A stretch of DNA of 64,000 nt from Myrica gale (taxonomy: Eukaryota > Streptophyta > Magnoliopsida > Fagales > Myricaceae), in NCBI GenBank assembly GCA_963930655.1, contig OZ005610.1, positions 24,993,001 to 25,057,000 on the forward strand, read 5' to 3'. The notes under the pieces were generated by a model. The model was not told where the DNA came from. It saw only the letters and a list, made by a program, of their open reading frames with translations, and ran no database searches. Within the stretch, counting starts at the first letter, position 1. Each line of letters begins with the position of its first letter. Shown piece by piece: positions 48,001-60,957 of the stretch. Position numbers and translations under genes: made by a program.

Positions 48001-51000
48001 TCAGGAGCAATGTTGTTCTATGTCAATGTGGGTTGAGAGCTAACCCACTTATTTCTGTAACAGAGACTTTAGAAAGAACTCAGGCAATTTTGCAGCAACT
48101 GAAAGATCAAATAAGGATAGGAATTCCGATAATAGGAGGTGGTGCAGGAACAGGCATATCTGCGAAGTTTGAGGAGGCTGGTGATATTGATCTGATAGTG
48201 GTGTATAACTCAGGCTGATTTCGCATGGCTGGAAGAGGTTCCTTAGCTGGCTTACTGCCCTTTGGAGATGCAAATGCCATAGTACTTGACATGGCCAATG
48301 AAGTGTTGCCAGTAAGTTTCAATTGCTTGCTTGTAGTAATACAACGTATTTGAAAAGGAGATCTTATTCAGAGAAGCTTGTTATTAAATTCATGTTGTTT
48401 TATACTACTGTTAGCCTGTTTTCAAACACAATGTTCGAAACTTTGATTGGAGAAATCATTGAGGGACCCACTATTTGGCATGTTAATGCGTGAAAAGAAC
48501 AGAGTGGAGGGTCACCGTGTACTTTTTTGTTCTTTTTCCTCTATGTTTTCTGCAGAAAGTAGTGTGTTTTAGTGATGGATCTGTTAACAATTGAGTATGA
48601 AATACACTTGCTTATATCACTTGAGATTTTCCGAGTGGTTTTCCAGGATTGATTGGTTTGGCTTTTGAGGCACTTTGTTTAAGCTTTTACTTATTCATAT
48701 ATTGTGCTGCCCAGTGTGACTCAATTTCATACCATGTGCCGGCACTATAAGAAATTCAGCAGTACATTCTAAACCAGAATTACCTCCTAGCTGGCAATTT
48801 TGGTAAATCTGGAAGTGATATTACTCATAGTCCAGCGGTAGAAGCTTACCCATAGGCAACAGGATGACCTCCCTCCATATTTTCATTGGTGCCTTGCCGT
48901 GACACTGCCTACTTTTCTGCAATCAATCCCACCAAACAGCAGCCCCAATTTTGCACTTGTAAGCCACCATTTTCACCCTCCTGTCCTGTGAGACAGAATG
49001 CCTCCTTCAAAATTGAAGCAGCCACCGAGTTTTTAGATGATTTTGATTTGCAATGGACTAAACTCAAATCATTCCTTTACAGAAGTCTCTCATGAAAAAC
49101 TCACAAAACAATTTCTGTAAGGGAAAAAAGAGAATTCAAACATTTTCTGTGAGGAAAATGATATTGATGGATGCTGAGATCACAGAAAGCGGTGCGGAAA
49201 TAATTCCAGCCTTACTCCAAACTTTTGTTTTTTAACTAGTTTTCCTTCCATCATCTGTTTCAACTTGTGTTTTTCTTCTTGTTACTCATCCTTGTTGCTT
49301 CTGTTAGAAACTAATAAATTTTCTTTTTTTTCCTAATGCATGATTTCTGCCTGACAGTTTGGATTTCTCTAAGGGGAGTAGTGTTCACTGTGGTTTTGCT
49401 AGTCACGAAAGAGCCTTGTTTCAATTTGAAACGCTATGGCTTCCTTTTTCTTTTTCTTTTTCTTTTTCCTTCCCTTTTTGACGAAAAGGGTGAGCAAAGA
49501 AACCAGTGGGAGCCAGGGAGGGAATAAAAGGTAGAATGAGAAGAAAATGGACCTCATTGTTTGCTGATCTGGAATGAGTAGGAACATTGTGGCCCTCTTG
49601 TCGAACAACATGTGATTTCTCTGAGAAGTTGGTTGATACTTTTGAAAAAATCTTCTGTACTTCTGTTTCAATTGTATTGGATTGGATTCCACTTATTTAT
49701 TTTAATATATTATTGTTGTATGACATACTATATACTTTGTGGGGGCGAATATGACTTGAAATGAACATGGAAAGACCAGACCAGTTACGTTCACTCAATT
49801 TCCTCCTCTTTTGCAACATTTCTAACTGATGTAGTGCTTACGTATAGGTGGTGAAGAAGGTGCCGGTTCTTTCTGGAGTATGTGGTACTGATCCTTTTCG
49901 CAGAAGGGATTACTTCCTAAAGCAGGTGGAGTCAATTGGATTCTGCGGTGTGCATAGTTTTCCAACTGTTGGGCTCTTTGATGGTAATTTCAGATAAAAT
50001 CTGGAAGAAACAGGAATGGGATATGGGTATGTATGCCCTTGTAGAACCATAACACTCCTACTTTATTACAAAACATGATTTATGCCTTTTGTTCCTCTTT
50101 GTTCTTGTCATCCCTTAATAATTAGGCTAGAAGTGGAGATGATTAAAAAAGCACACAGAATGGGTCTCTTGACAACCCCATATGCTTTCGACCAACATGA
50201 AGCTGCAGAGATGGCAAAAGCTGGGGCTGACATCATAGTAGCCCATATGGGACTCACTACATCCGGTTCTATAGGAGCAAAAACAGCTGTATCGCTGGAG
50301 GAAAGTGTAGTTCGCATTCAGGCTATAGCTGATGTTGCACATCGAATAAATCCGAATATTATAGTGCTCTGTCATGGAGGTATCCACTAGAATGATTTTG
50401 CTTCTTGTTAAAAAGTTCTTGGTGGTCTAGAAAATTGTGATTTAGCTTCATTACACTGGCATGCAATGTTTTGGACCAGATGGATTTTGTTTTTTCATAT
50501 GCTAGCATACAGCGTATCATGTGTCACTCTCGATGTAAATCATCTCTCATCTCTGTCATGGACTTATATTTGGAGCTACATATTCGAGATTGAAAGTTTT
50601 TTAAGGTTTTAGTCACAAAAACCATACTCCGTGTCTTTCTGTCTTGTTTTGCCTTTCGTCCATGCTATCCGTTTCTTTTCAGCTATTAATTTAATTTTAC
50701 ACCACAATAAATATATTTGAACTGTCAAATCTCTTGTCGTGCTTGGGCTCATCTTGTACTCTCTTTCTTTTTTTACTCTAGTTCTTGTATAGTGAATCAG
50801 TGATCACTTCCAACACTCGAAAGCATTTTAGTGGCTGTTTTTCATTTTCTAGTCCTTTGATCAGCAGATTTAGAAAACATAATCTGGAACGTTTTGCAGG
50901 TCCTGTTGCTGGTCCTAGTGAGGCTGAATTCATACTAAAGAGAACCAAAGGAGTCCATGGATTTTATGGTGCCTCAAACATGGAGAGATTACCAGTTGAA

Positions 51001-51051
51001 AAGGCTCTAAAAAGTACAGTCCAACAGTACAAATCGATTTCCTTTGAATAG
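45074..51051 (+). pseudogene. Tm-1-like protein (UPF0261 plus TIM-barrel domain), disrupted
   Basis: Exons: 45151-45821, 46460-46669, 46792-47007, 47119-47329, 48064-48311, 49848-50026, 50126-50379 and 50900-51051. The family includes tomato Tm-1, a cytosolic inhibitor of tobamovirus replication proteins, and Arabidopsis At5g66420. The N-terminal half has the UPF0261 fold (LPDDRGEALAIM, GAIGIGGSGGTSLISSALR, ASGQTEPYIGTSDLILFPSI); the C-terminal half is the TIM-barrel domain ([63 protein letters not shown]). The usual first exon (start and FCVGTADTK-type sequence) was not found. Three lesions break the frame: a templated insertion near 45730-45762 leading to TAG, TGA at 48216-48218 in YNSG*FRMAGRG, and TAA at 49995-49997 in DGNFR*NLEETG. 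Splice sites remain good, so decay is recent. Confidence 0.88.
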
Positions 51052-51857
51052 ACCTAAATGTACCTGTTTTTCATTAAAAATATTCTTTATATGTGCTTAT
51101 AGTCACCTTCTAAACACCTTTTAGTTCTTGTTTAACTCTCACATCTGCTTCATCTGTCTGGTTTGGATGCATCAAACTCCTCTGTGCTCTGAGATTGATG
51201 CGAGTGCTAGTGCAGCTTTCTTTTTCTTCTCGAGGAAGGTTTTCATGAACTCATGATGAGCTTTTTTAGTAGTTTGGGGTTAGTATCTTATTTAGTTTTT
51301 AGTAAACTAGATTTTATCAGGCATAAAGGCTTTGAAATAGGCCCTATATAATTTCTTTGAGACGCCCCATCGGCATTGACCAGAAGTTGGCCAACAAAAG
51401 CTCCTTGCAGACCACAAGAGGCCCCCACCCGTTGATCAAAAATCAACGTCTGACAATAATCAAACTTGTAATTTCAAAGCAATATCTTAGTGGGCATAGA
51501 AAGATGGGCACAGCTGAAAAGTCTTTTATTGCAACCGATGAAATGCCTTTTATTGGAAGCTATGACGTCGATGCCAAACGTACTGGCTCAAAGTCGAATC
51601 GACGTAAAAAAAGCTTCATCCTCAGGAGGAAAACAGCCCGAAACACCAGCGCTCAAGACGTTTGTCGAGAAGTCAAGCAGCCATCCTTGAAAGAGTGTCT
51701 AATACCTCATTCTAAACTTATCTTTTAAACTTAAAAATTATATTATTTCGTCCTCAAAATAGAATTTTTTATATTAAAAGGAAAAATCATTTTTAATCCT
51801 TAAATTTTACATAGTTTTCATAATAGGTACTTGGGGTTTTAAACTAATTAAAATTTT

Positions 51858-52238
51858 GTGAAATTCACTTTTTAGTCCTTAGGTTTTGTACACTTTTTCA
51901 TTTTAGTCCCTCACTTTCAACTTTCAAATTTTTAGTCCTTGAGTTTTCTTTGTTCGATGAAATGGTTATTCCGTCAGTCTGTCGTCCATATGCTTAACGG
52001 AGCTCTCTGACACGTCAGCAAATTTGTACTTGTACCACTACATGTAGAGGTCGATCGCTCACTTTGACACATATACCCGGTCGACCGCTTCATGTGTCAT
52101 AAGCTTATGTACGTCAGACTGACGGAATGACTATTTCGTCAGAAAAAAAAAATCAATGACTAAAAATTTGAAAGTTGAAAGTGAAATAACTAAAATGAAA
52201 AAGTACCCAAAATTTAAAGACTAAAATGTCAATTTCCC
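51858..52238. mobile_element. Mutator-like foldback MITE, copy c
   Basis: 381 bp with mirrored ends (ttttagtccttaggttttgt and its counterpart), exact 9-bp flanks TAAAATTTT (51849-51857, 52239-52247), and central motifs gcttaacggagctctctgac, acgtcagcaaatt and ccggtcgaccgcttcatg. Confidence 0.85.
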
Positions 52239-52244
52239 TAAAAT

Positions 52245-52830
52245 TTTTAGTTTTTGAGTTTTCAAACTAAAAAACTTTAGTCCTTGAGTTTTCAAACTAA
52301 AAAACTTTAGTCCTTGAGTTTTAGATTATTTCATATATATTAGATGGTTGGGTTTTCCAACTCAAAATTTTAGTCCCTAAATTTTCTCCTTTAGAAAAAA
52401 AAAATCTTTTGTTATCCCGTTATCCAATCCACTAACGGCAGAAATTCTACCTCAACTAGAGGCCTTGTATAGAGTGAGTGGAGGGGCTGGAATCGGACAG
52501 TAGGAATAACGTTGTTTCGTGGGTCACACGGTTGATGAGCGTATGATGTGCCATCAAAGGTGGCTTGCACACGTATGCATCACATAGGTAGCTGACGAAG
52601 CCTTTTGTTGAGGTGTATTTTCTATTAAAAGAGGAGTGGATGGTGAGATGACAAAAAGATTTTATTTTTCAAGAGAAAATAAATTTGACGACTAAAATTT
52701 TTAGTTTGAAAACCCACGAATCTAATTCGAAAGGTATAAAATCTAAAGACTACAAATTTTAGTTTGGAAACAGCCAAACAGGTACCTAAGAAAAAGTGTG
52801 AAATCTAGTGACTAAAACTGATATTTTCCT
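52245..52830. repeat. Further imperfect palindrome
   Basis: The left side (tttagtttttgagttttcaa, actttagtccttgagttttc twice in tandem) is mirrored by the right side (gacgactaaaatttttagtt, tctaaagactacaaatttta). Probably another decayed foldback element next to copy c; no target duplication seen. Confidence 0.5.
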
Positions 52831-52905
52831 ATGTGGTGTGTGGCTTGGCCCACAGCTTCTTTCCTGAAAATCTTCACGAGATCATACTAGTCCTAGTCAA
52901 CTGAT

Positions 52906-53560
52906 ATGTTTTTTGGCAGATTCCATCCACATATGGACCGGAAAGATTGTGACCTAATGCAACTTGAGAAAGTAAAGAATATGGAAACCACTGAAGAAAA
53001 TCCACCTGATCAAAATGCAGAGGAACTTGCCCGAGTAGAAGCCAATGTAAATTTTTCTAATACTGCTTGCAGTCGCGTGATTCTTCTTTTTCCTTTCATA
53101 GGTTGCATTCAGTTGGTTCTGATTTATGAAGCCTTTAGAGAACATCAGATGAGCATAGAGAAGTTCCATTCCATGTGTCTGGCACGCTAGTAGCTAGGCG
53201 CACCAATGGCTGCAGTCTTGTTGAGCTATTCTACTTTACAGTGACTTATGCAGCAGGAATAAGAGATGACTTATTCTACTTAATTTCTTAGGTCTCTTTC
53301 ATTGTTCCCTGTTGAACATCGATCTGAATATGTACACACTAGCCATGCTACAAATTGGATGGTTTAACTGAGGCATATATAATTTAGCTCCTATCTTTTC
53401 CCCTTCGTCCCCAAAAATGGCTTAACTTAATGCTTATGCTGCCAATATTAATATATTCTTACAAACAAACTTGTAGAGGCTTGCAAAGTTGGGGAGAATG
53501 CTCCAAACGGGTGCCTTGCTGGACGATTTGAACATGCAACTTTACAGCTTCGGCGCACAG
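52906..53560 (+). other. Possible gene remnant, unidentified
   Basis: An exon-like stretch encodes acidic sequence (ENPPDQNAEELARVEANV) followed by gtaaat, and about 430 bp later, after ttgtag, a frame begins RLAKLGRMLQTGALLDDLNM. The two could be joined exons of a small gene, but the join is unproven and I know no matching family. Confidence 0.3.
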
Positions 53561-54858
53561 CGGATGCTGTCGTGATTGTCTTCTTTGTGACACGAGCAAT
53601 TAATTGGCCATTATTTGAAACTTGCGTATTTATTCTTATTTTATTTATTTATAGAAAACATTTATATATATTTGGTGTTGTATATATGTGGGATAATATT
53701 TGATCTCTCTTTTTGTAAAGATATTTAAATATAATGTCCAATTTATCTTTATAATTAATATGTAATTTCCTGAACGACTACACAAAAAAATTTGTCTATA
53801 GCATCAACCAACTAAATATGGTTGTTACTTTTGCTTTCTTTTGTGACCACATGGTCAACCAAATTGAGATTAAGACAAGAATGAATAATCTCCCTCTACG
53901 AACTATCGAAACTTTGACTCACAAGTTCAATTTCACATGACTCCGCACTCTACCCCAATTTCAATTAAATATTATACGTGTTGGGCCTCTCAATCAAAAA
54001 AGAGTTCGGCCCACACATGTGGGAGAAAATCTTTCACTTTCTATCAGCTTAAGCTTTTAGGCTGAGTGGTTGATTCACAGAGATTTGTTCTAGTTTATTA
54101 CGGACGAGCTCGAATATGATTTTGAAACAGATTGTTTTGGTCGATAGAGCTCGTGACAAATCAGTTTTTGGTTGATATAGAAGTTTCTTAAACAAATAAT
54201 AAGATTTGATATGATATTATAACGATATTAAAGATTGATTTTTAATATGAGATATTGTCAAAATCTCAAATTAAAACTAATATCTATCTATCAATAATAT
54301 TATTCATAATACGAAAAGTTAATCGCTCAGAATTCTATTGCCACCAAAATTGTTTGACAAAAGTTTCTGCTTTTTTCTCGCTGTGTAAATATGGATCCAA
54401 ACAATCCCTACTATTTAACTAGGACCTTTACTTTTAGGATCTTTTTGATATTTTGGGGATCTTTATTACGACCTTTTATTGCTATTATTAAGAGTTTTTA
54501 TTTTATAGATACCCTTTTTTAATTTCTACCATTATTACAGGACTTTATTTGATCATCTTTAGAACCCTTTAATTATATCATTATTAAAGAGCCTCTATTT
54601 TATAAGAGATTGTTAATACTCTAGGTTTATTATTTTATTATTTAAATGTCTTTTAATGATGGTATTTACACGCTTTTAATTATCCAATATCTAGCCCCGC
54701 CTGATCCCTATTTAATTAACCAGCTTTTGGTCCAACATGCATGCTTGAACATGTGATTCTTGCTACAACATCCTCATAAGAGTGGGAAAGCCCGTGCAGC
54801 TCATAAAAAAAATTGAAACTGTGAGGTGCAGATTCTACTCCCCGCTAAAAGATATATC

Positions 54859-55045
54859 TTAATTATTTGTTTATTCCAAATAATACTTTATGATATGTTT
54901 TTTCAAAGGCTCTATATTCATGTTTGTCGATTTTCTGCTCAAAAATATATTTAATTATTTGTTTATTCCAAATTAATACTTTATGATATTTTTTCAAAGG
55001 CTTTATACTCCTGTTTGTTGATTTTCTGACCCATCTCCCGGACAA
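54859..55045. repeat. Two-unit direct repeat of about 94 bp
   Basis: ttaattatttgtttattcca ... ttttcaaaggct ... gttgattttctg occurs at 54859-54950 and again at 54952-55045 with few changes. It lies 400 bp upstream of the AAA-ATPase start. Confidence 0.85.
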
Positions 55046-55452
55046 ATTACTATAAAATTTTGCAGAGTTGTTGGTCAGGAATCATCATCTTGGTCCATAT
55101 TTTTATATCAAGACGTAAGACCACCTTCTGTGGTCTATATCATCTGATAGCAATATACTTTGTGCAGCGTGCTTGTGCATATAAAGAAATTAAACAACCC
55201 CTATAGGCTTCAAAGTCTATACAGTCAACCAATTAGACAACCAACTCCGGGAGGAAGAAATTAAAGAGGATGTTTCTCATTTCTCATTCTCTGGAGTCTT
55301 GCTTTGATTTAACCAACCCCTAAAGGCTCCAAACCTTGGTCTAATAATTCCGCCCATCGTTTCTCTGCATTTGATTTTGACCCAGGAAAAAACAGTCTCT
55401 CCCATAAAACAAGCACATAATCATCATCTCCACACGAGCTAGGCACAGAAAC

Positions 55453-57935
55453 ATGGCGAGCTCTTCATCTGCGGAAAGCAAGCTAGCCACGGCAAAGACC
55501 TTTCTCTCAACAGCAGCCTCCGTCGCTGCCACTATGATGCTCGCTAGGTCAATAGCGCAAGACTTCTTGCCCCATGAATTCCAAGACGTCCTCTTCTCTG
55601 GCATCCGGGGCTTCTTCAGCCGCTTCTCGTCACAGCTCACAATGGTCATCGACGAGTTCGACGGCCTCGTCAACAACCAAATCTACGAGGCCGCGGAGAT
55701 TTACTTGGGCAGCAAAATCACGCCCAACACGCGCAGACTCAAGGTCAGTAAGTCCGAGAAAGAACACAAGTTTACTGTCACCATGGAAAGAAACGAAGAA
55801 ATCGCCGACGTCTTTGATGGAGTTAAGTTCAATTGGATTTTGTACTGTCGCCAAGTTGAGTCCAAGAGCTTCCACAACCCTCGCGACCTCAACTCCACGT
55901 TGCGTTCCGAGGTCCGGTCCTTCCAACTTACTTTCCACAAGAAGCACAAGGACATGGTGTTGAAGTCTTATTTGCCCTACATTGTGAAGGAAGCCAAGTC
56001 CATGAAGCAAGAGCTCAGGACTTTGAAGATCTTCACCGTTAACCCCGACGTCATGTACTCAAATTTGGCGGACGTGTGGACATCCACGAACCTTGACCAC
56101 CCCGCGACGTTTGACACGCTGGCTATGGACTCGGAGATCAAGGACTTCATTCTCAAAGATCTTGAAAGGTTCGTGAAGAGGAAGGAGTATTACAGGAAGG
56201 TTGGAAAGGCTTGGAAGAGAGGGTACTTGCTGTATGGTCCGCCGGGTACTGGGAAATCGAGTTTAATTGCTGCAATGGCGAATTATCTGAATTTTGATAT
56301 CTATGATTTGGAGCTTACGGAGATTCAGAGCAACTCGGAGCTGAGGAGAGTTCTCATTGCAATGGCGAACCGTTCGATTCTTGTGGTGGAGGATATTGAT
56401 TGTACCATTGAGTTCCATGATCGAGCAGCAGAGTCGTTAGGACCATCTCCACGCAACCACCAACAGAAGCAGGTTTGATTTTTCTAATCTGCTTGATTTG
56501 TTTGCTTTTAGCCTTTTTTTAATTTTCAATTTGTCTTGTTGGTCAAGTCTAGCATATGTTTTTTGTCTTAATCTAAAAGCCTCTAACAAGTTGGGCAATA
56601 AAGATAAAGTGAGTTAATCCTAAATCAACGGTGAAAGATTATAGGAGGAGCAGCCCAAAAACAAATAGAAAGGAACATGTAACAAACATAGGTTAGACAA
56701 TTATCTTTTGATAAGATATGGGGAAAGTGAGGCAGCATAGACAGGGACAATGACCTCCGATCTATTGCGTGACAGAATCTTGCGTGAATTGAAAAAGGCT
56801 TCTTGTAACGCGCTTTATGCGTATGGGGCGGCGTGAAAGGCTTGGGTTTCAGTAGTCACGTCCACAGGTTCAGTTGGTCCTCTTCCGGGTATCTACGAAC
56901 ATGAGTCAGAAATGGGAAACTTTGACCGATTGTACAGAGGCTTGATCTACCCAAAAAAAAAATGTTTGCTCTAGGCAGTGTTTTATTCTAAAATTTTGAT
57001 ATAATAAAATAATTTCTTTTTATTAAATTATTTATAATAAATATTAAAAATTCATTCAAATCATTTTATTAATTTAAATAATCTCTTTATAATTTTTATC
57101 TAATAATCTATTTTTATTATAATAAATATTAAAAAATTATTCAAATTTTATAGGCTGCATTTTTTTTATCAAACTCTCACTCTCGTACACTAAAATTAAA
57201 CCAAAATTTTGATGAGAGAGATGTCTTTCACTTTTTCAGTATACGAGACATTTGCAGTACGATGCATTGAACATCAATAGCTTCTTGCCTCGTGAATTGG
57301 TCTGGCTGTTGTACTATAAAATCTTCAGGGTTTTCATAGATCAGGCTTATTTGTCCCTTTCCCCGCTTGAATAACAAAAACACCCCTGGAGTTCAACGTA
57401 TCTATAGCTTAGCAGTACTGTTCTGCTCATAATTTTTCTGCTTCTACAGGTGACGTTGTCCGGACTGCTAAATTTCATTGATGGGCTTTGGTCGAGTTGT
57501 GGCGACGAGCGGATCATCGTGTTCACCACCAACCACAAAGACAAGCTGGACCCGGCGTTATTGCGGCCTGGGCGCATGGACGTCCACGTTCACATGTCCT
57601 ACTGCACCCCATGCGGATTTAGGGTTCTTGCTGAGAATTATCTCGGGATAAAGGATGATCGTGAACTAGTGTTTAAGGAGATTATGGAGTCCATCGAAGC
57701 CACCCCAATTACCCCGGCTGAAGTAGCTGAGCAACTCATCAAGAACGATGACCCAGACATTGTGCTCAAAGGATTGATCCAGTTCCTCCAGGTGAAAAAG
57801 AAAGAACACGAGGAAGCTGAGGCCAAAAACAGAAGTACTGAAACAGGAGGAGCAGATAAGGAGAGCCAAATTGCACAAAAGGTTGAGAGTGCGACAGATG
57901 CCAAAGTAGAGAACGACCAAAAGAGTAGCAATTAG
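55453..57935 (+). CDS. AAA-ATPase of the BCS1-like/ASD plant family, intact
   Basis: Two exons, 55453-56472 and 57450-57935, joined across a 977-bp intron (CAG/gtttga ... tctacag/GTG), encode 501 residues, the usual size. The N-terminal hydrophobic segment (about residues 14-30, TFLSTAASVAATMMLARSIA) is the membrane anchor typical of this clade, followed by the AAA-associated N-domain. Walker A is GPPGTGKS at 262-269; Walker B is ILVVEDID at about 309-316. Exon 2 adds NFIDGLWSSCGDERIIVFTT, sensor N368 in TTNH and RPGRMD (379-384). The C-terminal ~60 residues are Lys/Glu-rich and probably disordered. Relatives such as Arabidopsis ASD, AATP1 and At3g50940 act at ER or mitochondrial membranes in stress, seed or cell-death responses; which role applies here is unknown. 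ATG 55453 is the first in frame and fits the family start. Confidence 0.95.
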
Positions 57936-58663
57936 ATTATTCCGAGCTAGGGATAATAACTCAGAATAATCAACTCTTGTTCGTAGTATTACAGGGATCG
58001 ATACCTTTTAGCAAAAATTAATCCATATGCGGCCGCTAAGGAACTGCTATTTTTGTACGTTGCGGTTGCTTTAATATTTAGATTTAATTTGACCCACATA
58101 TATGTTAAATGAACAGCAAAGAAGTCTGTTATTTTGATCTGTAACTTAATTTCGAGCGAAAGTTACACTAGTTCTAATTATATTTCCCATCGAAATTGTT
58201 AATCTAGAGGATTAAAGATGTTTAATTGTTACCTTAATTTTAGCTATGACAACTCTTGTTAGTAGGTGTTAGAAATATAAAAAATAATTAAACTCTTCGT
58301 AACTATATGAAAAAATATTGATTTTCACATATGGTAATGTAGAGCTAAAGTTGTATATTTGAGATTTGATTATGCATTTAATTATATTTTAATTAAATAT
58401 TTCACATGTTAGGTGCGTTATATATCTATTATGAAAGAGTCCAGCGCATGGAGTATGTTATAAATATAAAATAAATAAGTAAATTAACATCTTTCTAATA
58501 GCTCGAGTTTCTTGTATTTCACATTAGGATCTCATACTTGGTGACAATCATTAATCCTTATACAAATTAAACTGTTATATGGAAAGAATTATGAAATTTC
58601 CACAGGAGTAAGAGCGAATGACAGAGGAGAGAGAGAAAGGGGGAACACTTTGTCCTGCATGAG
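57936..58663. other. 3' flank of the AAA-ATPase, no gene seen
   Basis: AT-rich, with no exon-like frame. It should contain the 3' UTR. Confidence 0.4.
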
Positions 58664-58988
58664 TAGGGCTGTCTAAAAAATCGGTCAAACCGGCCAATCC
58701 GGACCGAAACTGGACCGGTTTTAGCCAATTTGGACCGGTTTTGGTCAACCCAGACCGGAACCGGTGTACTCCGGTCCGGTTCCGGGTTACCTAATGGAAA
58801 AATGGAACAAGACCGGAGTATATCACTCCAAACCGATCCTTACCAGTAAAAAAATAAAAATAAAAAGGCCTAAAAAAGTAAAAAAAGCTAAGAGACTCAA
58901 ACCAAAAAAAGGCTCAAAATGGCATGGCCCAAACCGGTCAACCTGGACCGGTGAAACCGGGGACCGGACCAGCCATTGGACAGCCTTA
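58664..58988. mobile_element. hAT-type MITE
   Basis: 325 bp, ends TAGGGCTGTC and GACAGCCTTA, with accggtttt/aaaccggt-rich arms and an A-rich middle. Flanks TGCATGAG and TACATGAG match at 7 of 8 positions, as expected of an 8-bp hAT target duplication. The frame 58764-59072 crosses it and is not a gene. Confidence 0.8.
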
Positions 58989-59194
58989 TACATGAGCATA
59001 TCAAACGACAAAGTATCATCGTTCCACCACAGTACCACTAACGAACAGGACATGATTATAAAATCAAAATGACAAAAGACAGTGTTCTATCAATACCTTC
59101 GGTGTTGGGACCTCTTCCCTGCGGGGCCGAAAGCCAGTAAAGTTATAATAGAGTTCGCTTGTGCCTTCATAGGGAAAAAAAGGCTACTAATAGA

Positions 59195-60504
59195 TAAGGC
59201 TGCAAAACCCCGGTGTAGGTGCCGGTTTTGGCTAAAACCGGCACTTACATCGGGTAGGCCGGTTTTGAAAAAATTGTCACCTACACCTACACCGTTAAGG
59301 GCAAAAACCGGTCTTAGCGGTGACATTTTAGCAGTGGCGGTTTCCGGTTATCTTACATTCATATTGAGCCATTTTTTAGCATTTTACGCATTTGGCCCAA
59401 TATATTTTTTCTTTTTTTCTTTTGGTCCATTAATCACATATCAATAAAATCTAAACTAATGAAATCCAAAATCAATAAAATTAGAGATCATCTTAAAAGA
59501 TAAGATGAGAATTTAAAGTCCAAAGTAATAGAGACGTCACTGTAAGTAGAAACTATTATCTTTTGAAAAATTCGGTTTAGAACCTAACAACACTTAGAGG
59601 GGAGAATATGTGTTTTCCCTCTAATTAACAAATCAATAACAATTTTAAAACATGTTTAAAACCTAGTAGGGTTTCCCTTGGTTTCAAAAGGAAAATCTAA
59701 AAATTCAGCAATTTTTTAAGGCGCTCGAGCGCTTGTCAAACGCTAGTAAAACGTGATGACTCTGTCTGAATTTTTTCAAAGAGCGCTCGAAGGCTTGTCA
59801 AACGATGGTCAAACGTGATGACTCTGTCTGAATTTTTGAACTAAAATGTATTAGAAATTTGAACTAAAATGTAATTGAGTGACTGATTTTGCAAGCATGG
59901 TATAAATTTAATAGTGATTTGTCAATTTTATAAATTATAAATTTAGACAATTAGTTAAAATTTCATAAAAACTCTTAAACTCATACAGTGATTTGTCAAT
60001 TTTTTCGTGGTAGAATCTCGACCTCTTGACTTATATTATGCGATGTACTTACCAAAGTTTGACATTAAACTCTTTAATTATGATTTCAATGCCTTCATAT
60101 ATACCCTTCTAAATACAATAATTTGTAATTTTTTCTACCAAAATTATAAATAACAAGTTCATTCACCTAACAAGCTTCTTGGTAACTTGAATGTAAGTAT
60201 TTGATTAGACAAAACCAACAACAAATCTCAAATATTTAGGTAAAACTAAACTATTGAGTAGACCTTGTCATGCTTCTAGAATACTACATCTTGAGGTGAA
60301 ATTAAAGTTTAAACTATTGAGTAGAAATTAAACTAAAAAAAAATCTCGGTTTACCCGGCACTGGAAAACCCAGTGCCGGTTAAATCGGGAACCGCCAGTT
60401 TTTTCAAAAAATTAAACCTATACTGACACCGATTTGGCCGAAAACCTGATGCCGGTACCGGTACCGGTGTCAGCAGAATTTCCCGGTGGCATTGTGCAGC
60501 CCTA
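59195..60504 (-). mobile_element. 1.3-kb hAT-like element, copy 2
   Basis: The inverted partner of 41588-42900 and more complete: ends are TAAGGCTGCAAAACC and GGCATTGTGCAGCCCTA, followed inward by ggtgtaggtgccgg-type GC-rich repeats. The core (59400-60310) aligns base for base with copy 1 for long stretches. An 8-bp target duplication is not convincing (ctaataga vs ctgacata). No transposase frame. Confidence 0.75.
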
Positions 60505-60957
60505 CTGACATAGCTGCTACGGACCCAATAAACTTGAGATAAAAAAAAAAAAAAAAGTAAAGCGTGCCTGCCCATAATTGACGAAGATCCACGTATGTGA
60601 CACATGTTACAACGATTTTCATAAATTTATAAGTAGCTTTTTCTTTTTCTTTTTTAGTGCGTCGGAGCTTATGAAACATGAGTACATGAAAAGATAAAAC
60701 ATTATCACAAGAAGAAAAATATAGATATTTTCATGAAATATCACTCTTGGTGAAAATGTTTTTTAAAAAAATGAAAAGTCCACTTTTCTCTTTTTCTCTC
60801 TCGTCCCTCATAGTACATCAAGAAATCCGCTTTAGTTGCACCATTATTCTAAATCAATCCAAATCTTTGTCTACTTATAAAGTTTCTCTCTCTTTCTTGC
60901 AAAGGCATTGATTGTGTATCTTGAGAGCTCTTTTCTAAGTACATATCAGATTTTGTT
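60505..60957. other. Spacer, no gene seen
   Basis: Low-complexity AT-rich sequence with an A16-type run at about 60540. Confidence 0.4.

Larger units (their letters stand above)
51052..52905. other. Intergenic with MITEs, no gene seen
   Basis: Open frames at 51357-51728 are unrecognised. The stretch holds one Mutator-like MITE (51858-52238) and another palindromic region (about 52245-52830). Confidence 0.4.

Noticed and set aside
45151..51051. Calling the Tm-1-like locus a functional resistance gene
   Set aside because: A frameshift and two in-frame stops interrupt it, and the first exon was not found.
55574..56010. Long overlapping frames on both strands in the AAA-ATPase first exon
   Set aside because: Shadows of the real 340-codon exon, which carries the Walker motifs.
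58764..59447. Lys-rich and Pro-rich frames near 59 kb
   Set aside because: They lie across the ends of two hAT-type elements and have no homology I know.
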